A stretch of 64,000 bases of DNA from assembly GCA_033064195.1 (NCBI GenBank), contig JARBJD010000086.1, positions 124,001 to 188,000 of the forward strand. Reading direction: 5' to 3'. Below, piece after piece: positions 23,801-34,335 of the stretch. Both the position numbers and the translations under genes were made by a program. Each line of letters begins with the position of its first letter. Position 1 is the stretch's first letter. The notes under the pieces were generated by a model, which saw only the letters and a program-made list of their open reading frames with translations, had not been told where the DNA came from and made no database searches. The stretch comes from Blattamonas nauphoetae. Its lineage: Eukaryota > Preaxostyla > Oxymonadida.

Positions 23801-24366
23801 TTCAAGGATGCTGGTTTCTGTGCCTGACTGATAAAGTGACTCCGATGTGTCGGAGTTGGATGCTAGAGATTTATCTTTTCTATATTCCTCACTTCCTCCT
23901 TTGACAAGACCTGAAAATGTCCTTGCGGTAGCTCTTGTGCCGTCGCCTTTGTCCCCTCCTTCTTTCCTTGCGAGGACGGGGCGATATCTATCGGTTTCAT
24001 GTGCCAGATGACTAATATTGTGCGTGGAAGCTGTGACCTTGAAGAAGGTCGATTTATCGATTCTGATGACATTTGTCGATTGTGACTTGTGAAGCCACCA
24101 GTTCTGTGAGCGCTTTCAATTTCTGAACTGTTATGGCGATATACTTGGTGTATGACGAGCACGGGAAAAACTTTGTGGCATATGAACCAAGAGACAATGT
24201 CTGAATATGTCTAAATTTCGTTTCGTTCGATGACGAAAGTTGAACCGAGATTTTGTCTTGTGAGTTGATTTTGAGATGTAAACTGGCATCTCGTGGGATT
24301 TCGGACAAAGGCAATTGCAAAGGAGGAAGTTAAATCATAAGAAGTGTTCGTTTCAAAGAGTGAATT
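20835..24366. other. Remainder of the large chamber of composite 2, no recognisable gene
   Basis: About 3.5 kb with only short open frames on both strands, which looks like decayed DNA. Short GCTGACAGAGAGGAAGC-like repeats occur near 20895 and 20980. Confidence 0.4.
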
Positions 24367-24443
24367 TTGACCGGCCCTTACTCAGACCATATCTCATGTG
24401 AGAGGAACCGAGGTTTGGACAGCACCTACTAGAAGGGCGGTGC

Positions 24444-24934
24444 TCATCTTCCTCTCTGCTCCTTCCATCTTTGGAAGAACAACTGTTGAGAGCTGGGCCT
24501 GCGTATTTGTTGCATTTGCTCTGTCCATGGCTCACGATCTGTCTTGAATTCGAGAAAATTTCGAGTGGACGAAGGAGAGTGCAGATGTCATTCTCACTCT
24601 GTGTTTGTTCCTAGAAACGACACAAAGAGATGTGTGGAATACGCAATCGACGCTCCTGTTCCGGTTGTCCCCTCGTTCATCAGCTTCGCCTCAAAAACAT
24701 CAACAAGTCCTTCCGCTTCTTCGCGACGCCACCAATCCCACCCATTCCATCGTCGCCCATTTCGTGGGCCATCCTTTCCACAGCACCAGTCAATGCACGA
24801 CAGAGCTTCTGCAATCAGCACGAAAATCGACGATTCCTTCGTCACTTCGCACAGCATCGATGACGACACCATACTCACCCCCAAATCCCCAAACAGCTCA
24901 AACAATCCCCCGCTGCTCGCTGAAAGCCGCACAC
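24444..24934. other. Interval between composite 2 and the hypothetical gene
   Basis: A minus-strand frame (24594-24971) overlaps the end of the hypothetical gene in another register and may be its next exon or a frameshifted 3' part. Nothing else is seen. Confidence 0.3.
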
Positions 24935-25762
24935 TCACCCCAAGAAGTCGCAACTTGGAAGAAACACCCATTTCAGCAGAGATCTGAACACTTCATCACC
25001 TGAGTCCCTTGTTTCGTCTTTGTTTTGGGTCGGAATTTTGGGCACGCCGGATTGGCCCATCAGATGCAGCATTTCCGTCATCTGCTGATGCATCTTCGAC
25101 GACGGCAGTTCAATGTCCAGTTGGGGGAGACTCGAAAGCAGAGAAGAGATCTGTCCGAAAGTGGCCAGTTCGATTCGTTGATTCGCTGTGCTCTTCTCCA
25201 AAAGACTCAACACGAACCCAAACACACTTTCCGTCAGTCCTGAGTGCTTCACAGACAGAAGGATTTTGAGACTTGACACCAAATTGCGGCTGTCTCCGTC
25301 GTCCGAAGGGCAGAGAGAGAACAACACTTCGTCGGCCGAAAATCCAAATCCAAATTCAGGTTCCAGTTGTTTCAGAAGCGAATACGACTGTTCCAACGCC
25401 TGCCGTGTCACTGGTTCTCTTTCTTCGAAGAATCGAACCATCGAGCGAAACGCAATCGACGCGATCGTCAGTGGCACTTTGTTAGCCACTGAGAGACGCA
25501 GGAACAACGGCCTCAGTTCAACAGCAGATTTGGAATGAGGGCTTGGGACCGCAATGGCATTGCGCTGTTTTGGCTTCATCGGTCGTCCAAACTCGGGGAG
25601 AGTTTGTGAAAGCCTGTCTTCTCGTTCATCTTTGTCCCGAATGGAACGAACGTGCAACGTTGACGAAAGCACATCAATCTGCTTCGGGTGGCCCCTTCCT
25701 CGGAGCGGCGCTGAAACTCGTTTTGGTCGTTGGATTGTTTCAGAAAGAATGGGCTCGTTCAT
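24935..25762 (-). CDS. Hypothetical protein, probably helical-repeat, 3' end uncertain
   Basis: ATG 25762 gives 275 aa; the frame is open further upstream to 25837 but only through a TTG. It begins with a basic, probably disordered segment (about 1-70), then Leu-rich amphipathic stretches such as ELRPLFLRLSVANKVPL, DEVLFSLCPSDDGDSRN, SLKILLSVKHSGLTESV and LSLLEKSTANQRIELATF. These look like alpha-helical (armadillo-type) repeats. The frame stops at SCDFLG-TGA, but coding-like sequence continues in another frame to about 24594. A spliced or frameshifted 3' part is possible; I could not place an intron that keeps the frame open. It lies 109 bp downstream of the ABC transporter on the same strand. 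No function is assigned. Confidence 0.5.
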   Translation of the reverse strand: MNEPILSETIQRPKRVSAPLRGRGHPKQIDVLSSTLHVRSIRDKDEREDRLSQTLPEFGRPMKPKQRNAIAVPSPHSKSAVELRPLFLRLSVANKVPLTIASIAFRSMVRFFEEREPVTRQALEQSYSLLKQLEPEFGFGFSADEVLFSLCPSDDGDSRNLVSSLKILLSVKHSGLTESVFGFVLSLLEKSTANQRIELATFGQISSLLSSLPQLDIELPSSKMHQQMTEMLHLMGQSGVPKIPTQNKDETRDSGDEVFRSLLKWVFLPSCDFLG

Positions 25763-25871
25763 CTCTTCATTTGTTTTACAGACAAACAACGATTCAAAAT
25801 ATGATTCTATTCTGAGAAGTGAAAATGACGATGCCAAAAAAAGAGAGATTCCACAAAACCAAAGTTGTGTT

Positions 25872-28800
25872 TCAAGTCATTTTCAGTTCTTCATCTTTTC
25901 TTCCTTTTTCTTTTCGTTCCTCATCTTGTCGTTCCTTCTCTTCCGCCATCGCTTTCAGTTTCGCAAACTCACTCTCCCCGTTCGCCATCCCCATCTCCCA
26001 AAATCGCGATCCTTCCTTCCGAAGCAGTTCCGCTGGCCTTCCCGACTCCACAACTGCCCCTCTCTCCATCACCACAATCACATCCGCGTCCCCCACCGTC
26101 ACCAGCCGATGCGCAACCGTGATCACCGTCGCGTCCACAAAACACGTCCGGATCGCTCGCTGGATCATCGCGTCGGTCTGCCCATCAATCGACGACGTCG
26201 CCTCGTCCAGCAGGATGATCTTCTCTTTCTTCAGAAGCGCGCGCGACAGGCAGATCAGCTGCTGCTGCCCCACACTCAGGTTCCCTCCGTCTTCCGCCAC
26301 CCGCCAGTCCAGCCCTTCCGCGTGACTTCGCACAAACTCCCCCATCCCAACCTCATCCAACGCTCCCCAAATCCGCGAGTCGTCCGCAATCTCTTCAAAC
26401 GGGTCCAGGTTGAACCGAATCGATCCTTCGAACAGCGTCGGGAGCTGTGGCGTCGTCCCAATCCAACCGCAGCTCGTGCAGCCCAACCTCTTTCTGGATG
26501 TCTTTCCCATCAATCCGAATCTCTCCCCTTTCTGCCTCAACCAGCCGAAGCAGCGATAGAATCAGCGTCGACTTCCCACTTCCCGTCCGCCCCACCACGC
26601 CCACCTTGCTCCCTCCCGCAATCTTCAGCGACAGCGACGACAGCGACAGAGGCAGGTCGGGTCGATATCGCACGTCCACGTTTCTGAACTCCACCTCGCC
26701 CGCACTCGGCCAGCCCCGATTCCGCGTCGTCGGCGACGAGAACACGTAGCGACGCGGTTCTTGCTCGATTCGAGACAGCTCTTCCAGCTTCTCCACGCTC
26801 GTCATCTCGTTCTCCAGGAACGTCTTGTGCCGCAGTTGGTTCGACATCGACTCTGTCAGCGACGCCGACAGCTTCAGAGCAACTGGCAGGAACCCAACAC
26901 TCTTTCCGAGTGCTTTCGTGATCACCGCAAACACACACAGCGACGTCACAATCAGCGCGGTCTCCAGTTCCAGCTTCAGCTCAAAGCGACGATTCCCAGA
27001 ATTCACCAAAAAGTTCCCAAACGCCTTCTTGTCCAGCACTTCCATGCTCCTCTCCGAGAACATCCCATCCTTCCCAAACGCGTGGATCGTGCTCATCCCG
27101 CTGTACTGCTGAAGGAGGTCGTGCAGCACGTGCGTCGTCGCAACAGACAGAAACCGACGCGAACGCCGAGTCGGCTCTGTCGTCGTCTTGTTCGTCTTCC
27201 ACAGCAACACCAGAACAGGAACCAGCGCAATCACAATCAGCGGGAACGCCACCACTGTCCCAACCAGCGACGACACAATCGAGAACACCGTCACCACTTG
27301 GTACACCATCGCACTCGGCACTGTCGTGTCCACCGTCTCCAAATCTTTGCTGAACCGCGCAAGCAGACGGCCTGTCGGCGTCACATCGAAGTACGTCAGA
27401 GGCGCCGAGAACAGCCGAGAGATGCACACTGAGTGGATGTGCAGCGCGGCTCGGATCGACGCCGTCAGAACCGTCGCCGAGCGGGGGAACACGAACAGCA
27501 GCGACAGGATCTGCGTCTCCAGATACACAACGAAAGCTGGTCGACGCCGAGTCACTTCCCCCCTCGTCGACGACCCAGACGACAGCCACGAGAGCGCGTA
27601 CGGCTCGCACATATAGCACAGCTCGGCCAGCACATTCACAACCACTGCCAGCACCAGAAGCAGCGTCGGCGCCGACGAGAAGGAGAACTTGAACACGCGC
27701 CCAGACAGCCCCTTCCCCGACACTTCATCCGTCGTCGTCAGGCGGTACTCCGTCGACGGCGACAGCGACGGCGATCCGTTTGGGGCGTGGCGAGTGGTGG
27801 AGGACGTTGGGAGGGGAGTGGGTGTGAAGACAGACGGGGTGTGTTGTGTTTGGGTGTGCGTGTTGGTTTGGGGAGAGTGTTGCTCGTTCTCTTCTTTCTC
27901 CTCGTCTCTCCTCTTCCCAAATGTCGCGGCCAGATCGGTGAACGATTCTGGTCTTCCCTGACGCACAATCTGCCCATCGCTTCCCAACTCCACTCCCCAA
28001 TCGAAGTCCCCAACCAGCCCCGTGTGATGTGTCGTGCAGATCACTGTCCGCCCAACCAGCAGCTCCCCAACACACTCCCGCACCAGCCGCTCCTCCACGT
28101 TCCCATCCACACTCGCAAACGGATCGTCCAGCAGCACCACGTCAGCCTGCGAGTAGCACGCACGAGCCAACGCCACACGCACACGCTGTCCTCCCGAAAG
28201 CGTCATCCCACGCTCCCCAATCTCGGTCTGGTCGCCCACTGGCAGCATCTCCAGATCTGCCTCCAGACAGCATTTCTCAACCACGCGACGATATCGCTCA
28301 GCATCGAAGTCGCTCCCAAAAACAATGTTCTCTTCCACCGTCGCGTTCAGAAGCCACGGCGTTTGGGGCAGGAAGGCAACAGACCCGCGCACAACACCTG
28401 CGCCTTCCGAACAATCCAGCTCGCCCAGAAGAGCAGACAGCAGCGACGACTTCCCACACCCAACAGGCCCAAACACCACCACGTGCGACCCGCGAGGGAA
28501 CGACAACGACAGCGAAGAGAGCACAGCGCGGGAGGGGTCGGAGGGCGAGTGGTGGGGAGTGAGGGAGGGCGATGGGGAGGACGAGGGGGCGGCGAGGAGC
28601 GGTTCTGTTTGGGACGAGTCGGCATTTCGATATTTTTGGTTGGCGGTCGGCTTTGGGGAGGAGAAGGCGGGGATTGTTGAGAAAGGGCGGATAAACGTGG
28701 CGTTATGCAGTTCGACAGCGGGGTGGTCAGTTTGGGGATCGGTTGATCCATCGTTCCCAAGATGTGATTGGGTCGAATTGACTATGCTTGAATTCGTTGT

Positions 28801-30220
28801 TGCGAACTCCATTTCTTCCTCTGCATCATCCAAAGTCCATTCTGCTTGTTTCCTTCCTCTTCTTCCTTTCGATTTCCAAACAGTTGATCTGATGTGCAGA
28901 ATCGTCTCCCCCGATCTGCCTGTCTCTCGTTTGTATTCTGGATACTCCTCCGAAAGCATTTTCCCAAGCGAGCGAGGAAGCGCCATGATCGGCGTTTTCA
29001 GCGAGCCCAGCGCACTCAACGCCGGAAAGAGCGTCGACGCCGACAATTCGCCCTTCCCTCCATATTGCAGAATCACAACAAGCAGCGAAGACAGAATCTG
29101 CGCAGAGTTCGAGAGCAAGTCCGAGATGTTCTTCCGGTTCTCCATTTGCCCAATGAATCCCATCTCGCGCTCACGAACCCGACAAATCGCCTCCTTCATC
29201 GGCTCTTCCCATCCGTTCATCTTGATCACCTGAACAGCAACCAAAACATGTCACAAACACAAACGGAACAAACCCGAATCCCATGGATCGATTCTGATGT
29301 TTTCTGGACTCGACAGTCCGTCTCCGCACGAACCACTCGTTTCAGCTTCGCCGAGCTCCGCGAGAACAGGAACGACAGAGGCGCCAGCACAACCAACACG
29401 CAGATGCCCCACAGCGACGACGCATCCAGAAGCCCAACCAGCAGCACCGTCGACAGCACCAGCTGCACCGGAAGGTCAACAATCTGGTTGATTTCCCGCA
29501 CAATAATGTCAAACTGCACGTTGTCCGTCGTCGCAAGATTCGTCAGCGTTCCCGACCCAAATTGAAGCCGAGCCTGCGGAAGCATGCGGTGCAGATGCTC
29601 ACCCACAATCCGCGTCAGCGTGTGCTGGAACACATGCCCCTGATGGTAAAGATGGTAGTTGTATCGCGACGTCAGAAACGCTTTCACAACGTAACACCCC
29701 GCGTACAGCCCTCCATACCCCAGCCCCGCCACCCACCTCGACGACGGATCCGCTGCCCATGCCAGCAGCCATTTCATCGAGAACGTGATCGCGTATGTCA
29801 CAACTGAGAACAGGATGAGAAGAACGAAACAGACTGATGGAGAAGAGACGAATCAAATACACAAGCAGAAAGGGAATTCCACGCAACTTCACAAATGCTC
29901 GCAAAATCGACGGTCTGACAGAGAAATCACGAGCGGGTCAGAGAGAACAGCCATGCAAACTCTTCTTTCGACAGTTCCTTATTCCAGATCTTCCAGAAAC
30001 GAGAGATCCACTTTTCCATTTCAGCTCGTTGGTTTGATGCCGCACACTTGTCTTTCGTGTAGTCCTGACCATGTCAAATCAACAAGAAACAAACTATCAA
30101 TCCAGGATTCTTCTCCACCTGCCTCATGTACGAGAAGAAAGGATATGAAAAGACACCCGGATTCGCTTGACTAACAAAATAAATGCATCAAAAACGATAC
30201 ATCTGGAGATTGTTCGTCAT
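25872..30220 (-). CDS. ABCC/MRP-type ABC transporter, six exons, one frameshift
   Basis: This is a full-size ATP-driven exporter. Both nucleotide-binding domains are complete: NBD1 has GPVGCGKSS, LSGGQRVRVALA and VVLLDDPFASVD; NBD2 has GRTGSGKSTLILSL, LSVGQQQLICLSRA and IILLDEATSSID. Proposed introns, all GT-AG, are 30171-30200, 30065-30118, 29915-29960, 29834-29882 and 29230-29273 (30, 54, 46, 49 and 44 nt). They give the family's reading, for example NPGVFSYPFFSYM before the first span and IHGIRVIKMNGWEE across intron 5. The first exon (ATG 30220) is tentative. Near 26463-26469 the frame shifts by one base between LHELR and IGTTPQLPTLFEG. That is a disabling indel or a sequence error, since no intron fits. 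The C-terminus is Lys/Glu-rich. Confidence 0.85.
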
Positions 30221-30527
30221 TGAATTGATCAAGCCATACTGCATTGTGAAGGGAAACGAACATCCTCTTCATGAACGAGATCAGATCCGAAATGTTCGTA
30301 TTGATCCTGTGAGATCTCTCAGATGATTTCTTTCGAATTGCTAATCCCAATTGATCCAAATGAGGCAATGGAAAATAAAAGTAAAATGAGCTTATAGAAG
30401 AATGAAGACAAGACAATGAAGAGAGAAGAAGGGGATTGCGTGTGGTGAGCCATTGACGCATTCCCCTGAACATCACAAAACAATCGAAGTGGAATGATGT
30501 GTATGTTGTGGAGAAGTGGACGGCTGA
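30221..30527. other. 5' flank of the ABC transporter
   Basis: No gene is supported. It presumably contains the transporter promoter and ends at the TA target site of the pogo-like element. Confidence 0.35.
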
Positions 30528-30529
30528 TA

Positions 30530-30728
30530 CTATTGTTCATCAACCCCCAACATTCTTAAACCCACAACATTTTGAGAATGTGTCAGTTTTGTTCTCTCAT
30601 TTTCTGCCTTATGCCTTCTCATTTCATTTTGTTCTTTCTCTCATCCCTTCTTTTCACAATATTAATCAGGTTTGAGTCAAAAAACAGAAGAAAACTAAAA
30701 AGTCTTCCCTGAACGAAGTGATCTTCCC
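30530..30728. repeat. Left terminal inverted repeat of the pogo-like element
   Basis: Base for base the inverted copy of 38885-39083. Beyond 30728 the match ends (A here against G on the other side). Confidence 0.9.
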
Positions 30729-30932
30729 ATTTTGTCATTTGTCTGCATCCTCCTGAGTAGTCCCTTGTAAGACTTCCGTTTTGGTTTTGTTGCATTCATT
30801 TTTGGTTTTTGAGCTGGGAGAGCCTGTTTTTTTTCCTTCTCTTTCTTTCTTCTCAAGGTTTTTGGCGTGCATTTTCGGATTCCCAACTTCACGTTTGGAA
30901 TTTTCTTCCTTTCACGCTTGGTCGCTCTTTCT
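30695..30932 (-). CDS. C-terminal exon part of the pogo-like transposase, cut off by the hAT
   Basis: About 79 codons of a very basic tail (KERATKRERKKI, TLRRKKEKEKKQ, KGLLRRMQTNDKMG), ending in TAA inside the terminal repeat. Joining it to 37325-38379 through a single copy of the target duplication keeps the frame (KENEI then KERATK). It is therefore the true C-terminus of the pogo-like transposase, now 6.4 kb from the rest. A local ATG at 30985 lies in hAT sequence and is an accident. Confidence 0.75.
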
Positions 30933-30940
30933 TTGATCTC
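30933..30940. repeat. hAT target-site duplication TTGATCTC, left copy
   Basis: The identical 8-mer is at 37325-37332, immediately outside the right hAT end. Eight bases is the usual hAT duplication length. Confidence 0.85.
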
Positions 30941-30950
30941 TAAGGATGAG

Positions 30951-31300
30951 CAACGGACGGACAAAACAAGAGTTTCTTCGGACATCGGACAGAGGTCTTG
31001 TCCAATCTGAGAAAATTCAGTTCTTGCAACGTGACTACCTGTGAATAATCCTCCATTTGAGTCTAAACTCTTTTTAAATCATGATATTGTTCAAAATTTG
31101 TCCATAAAGAGTGATTAGAAACAAGAATTGAGAATTCGGACAAAATGACCCATTAATTGTAAAAATGTCCAACCATGTCCGATCTTGGACAATCTCTCCT
31201 GTATTGAAAAACAGAATCATTTGAATTTCTTCATTATCCAGATGTGATTAGTTGAAAACGGACAAATCTGTCCAGTCCCGGACATCGGACGATCAACCCA
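30951..31300. promoter_or_regulatory. Subterminal GGAC/GTCC motif cluster, likely transposase-binding sites
   Basis: Thirteen GGAC or GTCC occurrences fall in 350 bp, often as GGACA and several as close inverted pairs; GGACATCGGAC occurs twice. hAT elements such as Ac carry repeated short subterminal motifs bound by their transposase, and this cluster has the right position. The motif recurs at the other end of the element. Confidence 0.6.
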
Positions 31301-31453
31301 CGCGACAGTTTTTTGATTCAAACACGAATCGGAAGACAACTTCTTCTTCAGTTTCAAATTCACACGAGTCAAGATTGTCAACTCTTTCAGCTATCAGAAC
31401 AGTGATCAATGCACAAGAAACATTTCACACATGAGATCGAAATCAATTCGAAA

Positions 31454-34220
31454 ATGACCATTCACAACGCAACAGGTTTTCTCTTTTCACTTTCACTCGT
31501 CACCATTTGAAGAAAAAGACATTATCCGCCATCCTCATGATCAATCACTCATCATTACAAGAGTTGAGAGGAAAACAAGTGGCGGAAGAGCCTATGCAAA
31601 ATACTATCGCTTAAACCTCCGAACGAAATCTTTATGCGCAGACAAAAAAGATTTTCAATGTCTCAGTCTGGATAATGATGGGAGCTTATGTCGCTTCTAC
31701 GGTCGTGGAACCCTCTCTTCTTTCGATGCTCATAAATGCCGGTTCAACCCATCATCCACACAAACAATATCCGCGCTCATTGAAGCTGGCCATCGGAGGA
31801 CAATCGAAGAAGCACAGAATCATGAGAGAGATTCTCAACTCTCTCAGGTTGAGCAGTCAGTTCTTGTCTTCTTTGCCCGATCCGGAACACCATTCAGGAC
31901 GGTTGAAGACAATGGGTTTGTAAAAATGGAAGAATCGCTCATCAAACTTGGTCAAAGGTTTCCCAACAAGCCCACTTCTGAACTTCTTCCTCAAACATCT
32001 CGATTCTCACTCTCCCGGAACATGGTTAGGCTATCGGAACAACTTCGAAAAACAACTTGTGATATTACATTCACTGTGTCAATGTGCGTCGATGGGGTGA
32101 CACCACCAGCTGGACACGAACACACACACGTGTTCGTTCTTGCAGATCCAAGTCAACAATCTTTCCCTCGTTTTCACTCTATTCGGGAAATATCAGCGAG
32201 TGGCATTGATTCTGCCACTGCTATCCTTGATGAAGTGACGAATCTCAATGAAACTGGTGTGCGGATCCACTGCTTCGTTTCGGATGGAGGCTCTGGATAC
32301 GTATCCGTGTTTCATCCGAACACTGACGCGAGAAGGGAGATGCTGCTTCAGCCATTGTCCGAGTTGTATGGTTTCGTACCACTTCATTTCCAGTGTTGGG
32401 CCCACAAACTAAACACAGCCCTTCGTCATCTTCACTCTCGATCAGTTCTCCTTCGAGCATCACTCGAACTTCTTTCCACTTTTTCCGAGACTGTTCCAAC
32501 CTCCAAAACAGATGTCCCCAATCCACCAAAGTTCATCGGCTCGCGTTGGATTTCGTGCGGCCCGATTGTTCAATGGTTCAGAGCGAACCGTCAATCGCTT
32601 TCGACAATGATGGCTCTATCCGTGAGTGAACTCCATTTCATGGACCTCCTTCACGACTTGATTAACCCTCTCTTCAACACAGTCGGCATTTTAGAGAGGA
32701 ATACCATGTCGATTGCTAACTCACCACCACTCCTCACAAACCTTGTTTATCTGTTGTGCTCCCTTGCACAAAGTGTGCACTCTGTCTCATTTCAATGGGC
32801 CAATCTCATCAACGACTTGGCCACCGAAGTGTGTCGACTCACTCTCCTCGATGACGACGGGTCCGCAGCCATTCTCGGATACTCTCTGACATCGTGTGGG
32901 AGAGAGGCGTATCAAGGCAGTACTTTCTTGACTTGTGTGGATGGTCTGATATCAGAATGGCACCGACCTAGTCAGCCAGAACACTGGGATGAGGCATTCA
33001 TCAACAGGCTTCGAACTAAGTTGCAACGGATCACAAAGAATCGAGAGGAATCCGAAGTAGAAATGGAGAGTGAAGAGGATGATGAGGATACAGTGGCAAT
33101 CCATTCAATTGAACAAGCTCGACAGAGAAAGAGAGAGACTTGGAGAACTTGCCTTGACGAGAGGTCCTCGAAGAGGAGAAGTGATGATGACGAAATCATT
33201 CTACTCGTACAACCAGGTGATTCTGTCTCGAAAGGAGTCGAAGTAGCTGTTGAAATTGATGAAGTGGTCCGATTCACCCGTCCACTGGCCAGTTCCTTCA
33301 TTCCGCAATTAACACAAACCAGCTCAATGGTCGCAAACCTCGAAATTCTTCTTGAAACAACCTTTCCCAAGATGATGAAGACCGACATTGACAGGAATTT
33401 GTCAGCCTATGAAGTGTGGCTCGATGGAGGAGTTGTCCCTAATCAACATCGTTTGATGAGAAGCAGTCTCGACTTTTGGAAGAAGGAAGTCGAAACTGAA
33501 GACTCGGAATTCTATCATCTTGCATTTCTCGCAGACACGTTGCTCCGTACTCCTCCAACCCAAGCAGCAGCCGAGAGGACAATCAAGGTTGTGAAGCGCC
33601 ATGCTTCCCTCAAACGTCCCCGGTTGGCATCCAAAACGAATGATGCTATTCTACGAGTTGCCTCCCTCTCCGAATCCACTCTGAGTCTGCCCCCAGTTGT
33701 GAAGACCAAACGAGATGAGGACCCGATGCAGAAGGATTGGCGTGTGAATTGTGACTCTGACACAAAATCAATTCGAACTGATGGAAGATCGCTGGATGAG
33801 ATTCGATTTGACGCGAGATATGGGAGATCTTGGAAGAGAGCCGAGTCTGTCACGAATGGTTCCTGCTTCTACCACTCCATTCTTCTTCTCCTCCGAGATG
33901 TTGACATCTCCATCTCTGATCTGAGAAGACAAACGGTGGAATATATGAATCAGAACAGAGAGTCGATCGATGTTGATACGTTTCTACACGACTGGGAGAA
34001 CAGAATGAGCGAGAACCTTCTCCAAACCACCCCAGTTGAGATGTGGGAAATAGTTGCTGTGTCCCACCTTCTCCAGAGACAGATCATCATCCATTCCAGT
34101 TGCATGAGGCCGATTGCAACGATGCTTCAACCATCACAAGTCGTTCGCCAACAACCAGCTCTTCGTGTTGCCTATGTTAATGGGAATCATTATCAGCCGA
34201 TGATTCCAGTAGCCAAGTAA
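31454..34220 (+). CDS. hAT transposase fused to an OTU-type cysteine protease domain
   Basis: Exon 1 is 31454-31475, the intron 31476-31512 (37 nt, GT-AG) and exon 2 31513-34220, giving 909 aa. Without the intron the frame is open from 31458 with no ATG until 31926. The N-terminus has a Cys/His cluster (FQCLSLDNDGSLCRF, FDAHKC) in the position of a BED finger. hAT hallmarks follow: FFARSGTPFRTVEDNGF, VSMCVDGVTPPAG, CFVSDGGSGYV, HFQCWAHKLNTAL and the C-terminal dimerisation block TPPTQAAAERTIKVVKRH. After an acidic linker, residues about 775-905 form an OTU-like domain: SVTNGSCFYHSILLLLRD (catalytic Cys) and YVNGNHYQPM (catalytic His). The protease could process or deubiquitinate; substrate and activity are not known from sequence. 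The frame looks intact. Confidence 0.88.
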
Positions 34221-34335
34221 TTGAGAGAAGTGTGATTCATTTCATGTTGATCAAAATGTTGATTTGGGTCAGAACTGTTTTAGAATGGAAAGTGAAAGAG
34301 TGTTCAGAGAGTGATTCAGATTCCAAGACAGCCAA

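Larger units (their letters stand above)
19952..24438. mobile_element. Two-chambered inverted-repeat composite element 2
   Basis: It has the same plan as the first composite with different sequence. The left tip is TTGTAACAAACCGAGG and the right end is ACTAGAAGGGC. The arms 19969-20008 and about 24367-24407 are inverted matches ending inward at GGCCGGTCAA. A central junction at 20260-20334 holds an inverted copy of the left tip, the spacer GCACC and an inverted copy of the right tip. The chambers are 332 bp (19952-20283) and 4,150 bp (20289-24438). The right flank is GGTGC, the reverse complement of the spacer; the left flank (TGAGCA) does not match, so this copy may have rearranged or lost one duplication. 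No transposase was found. Confidence 0.65.
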
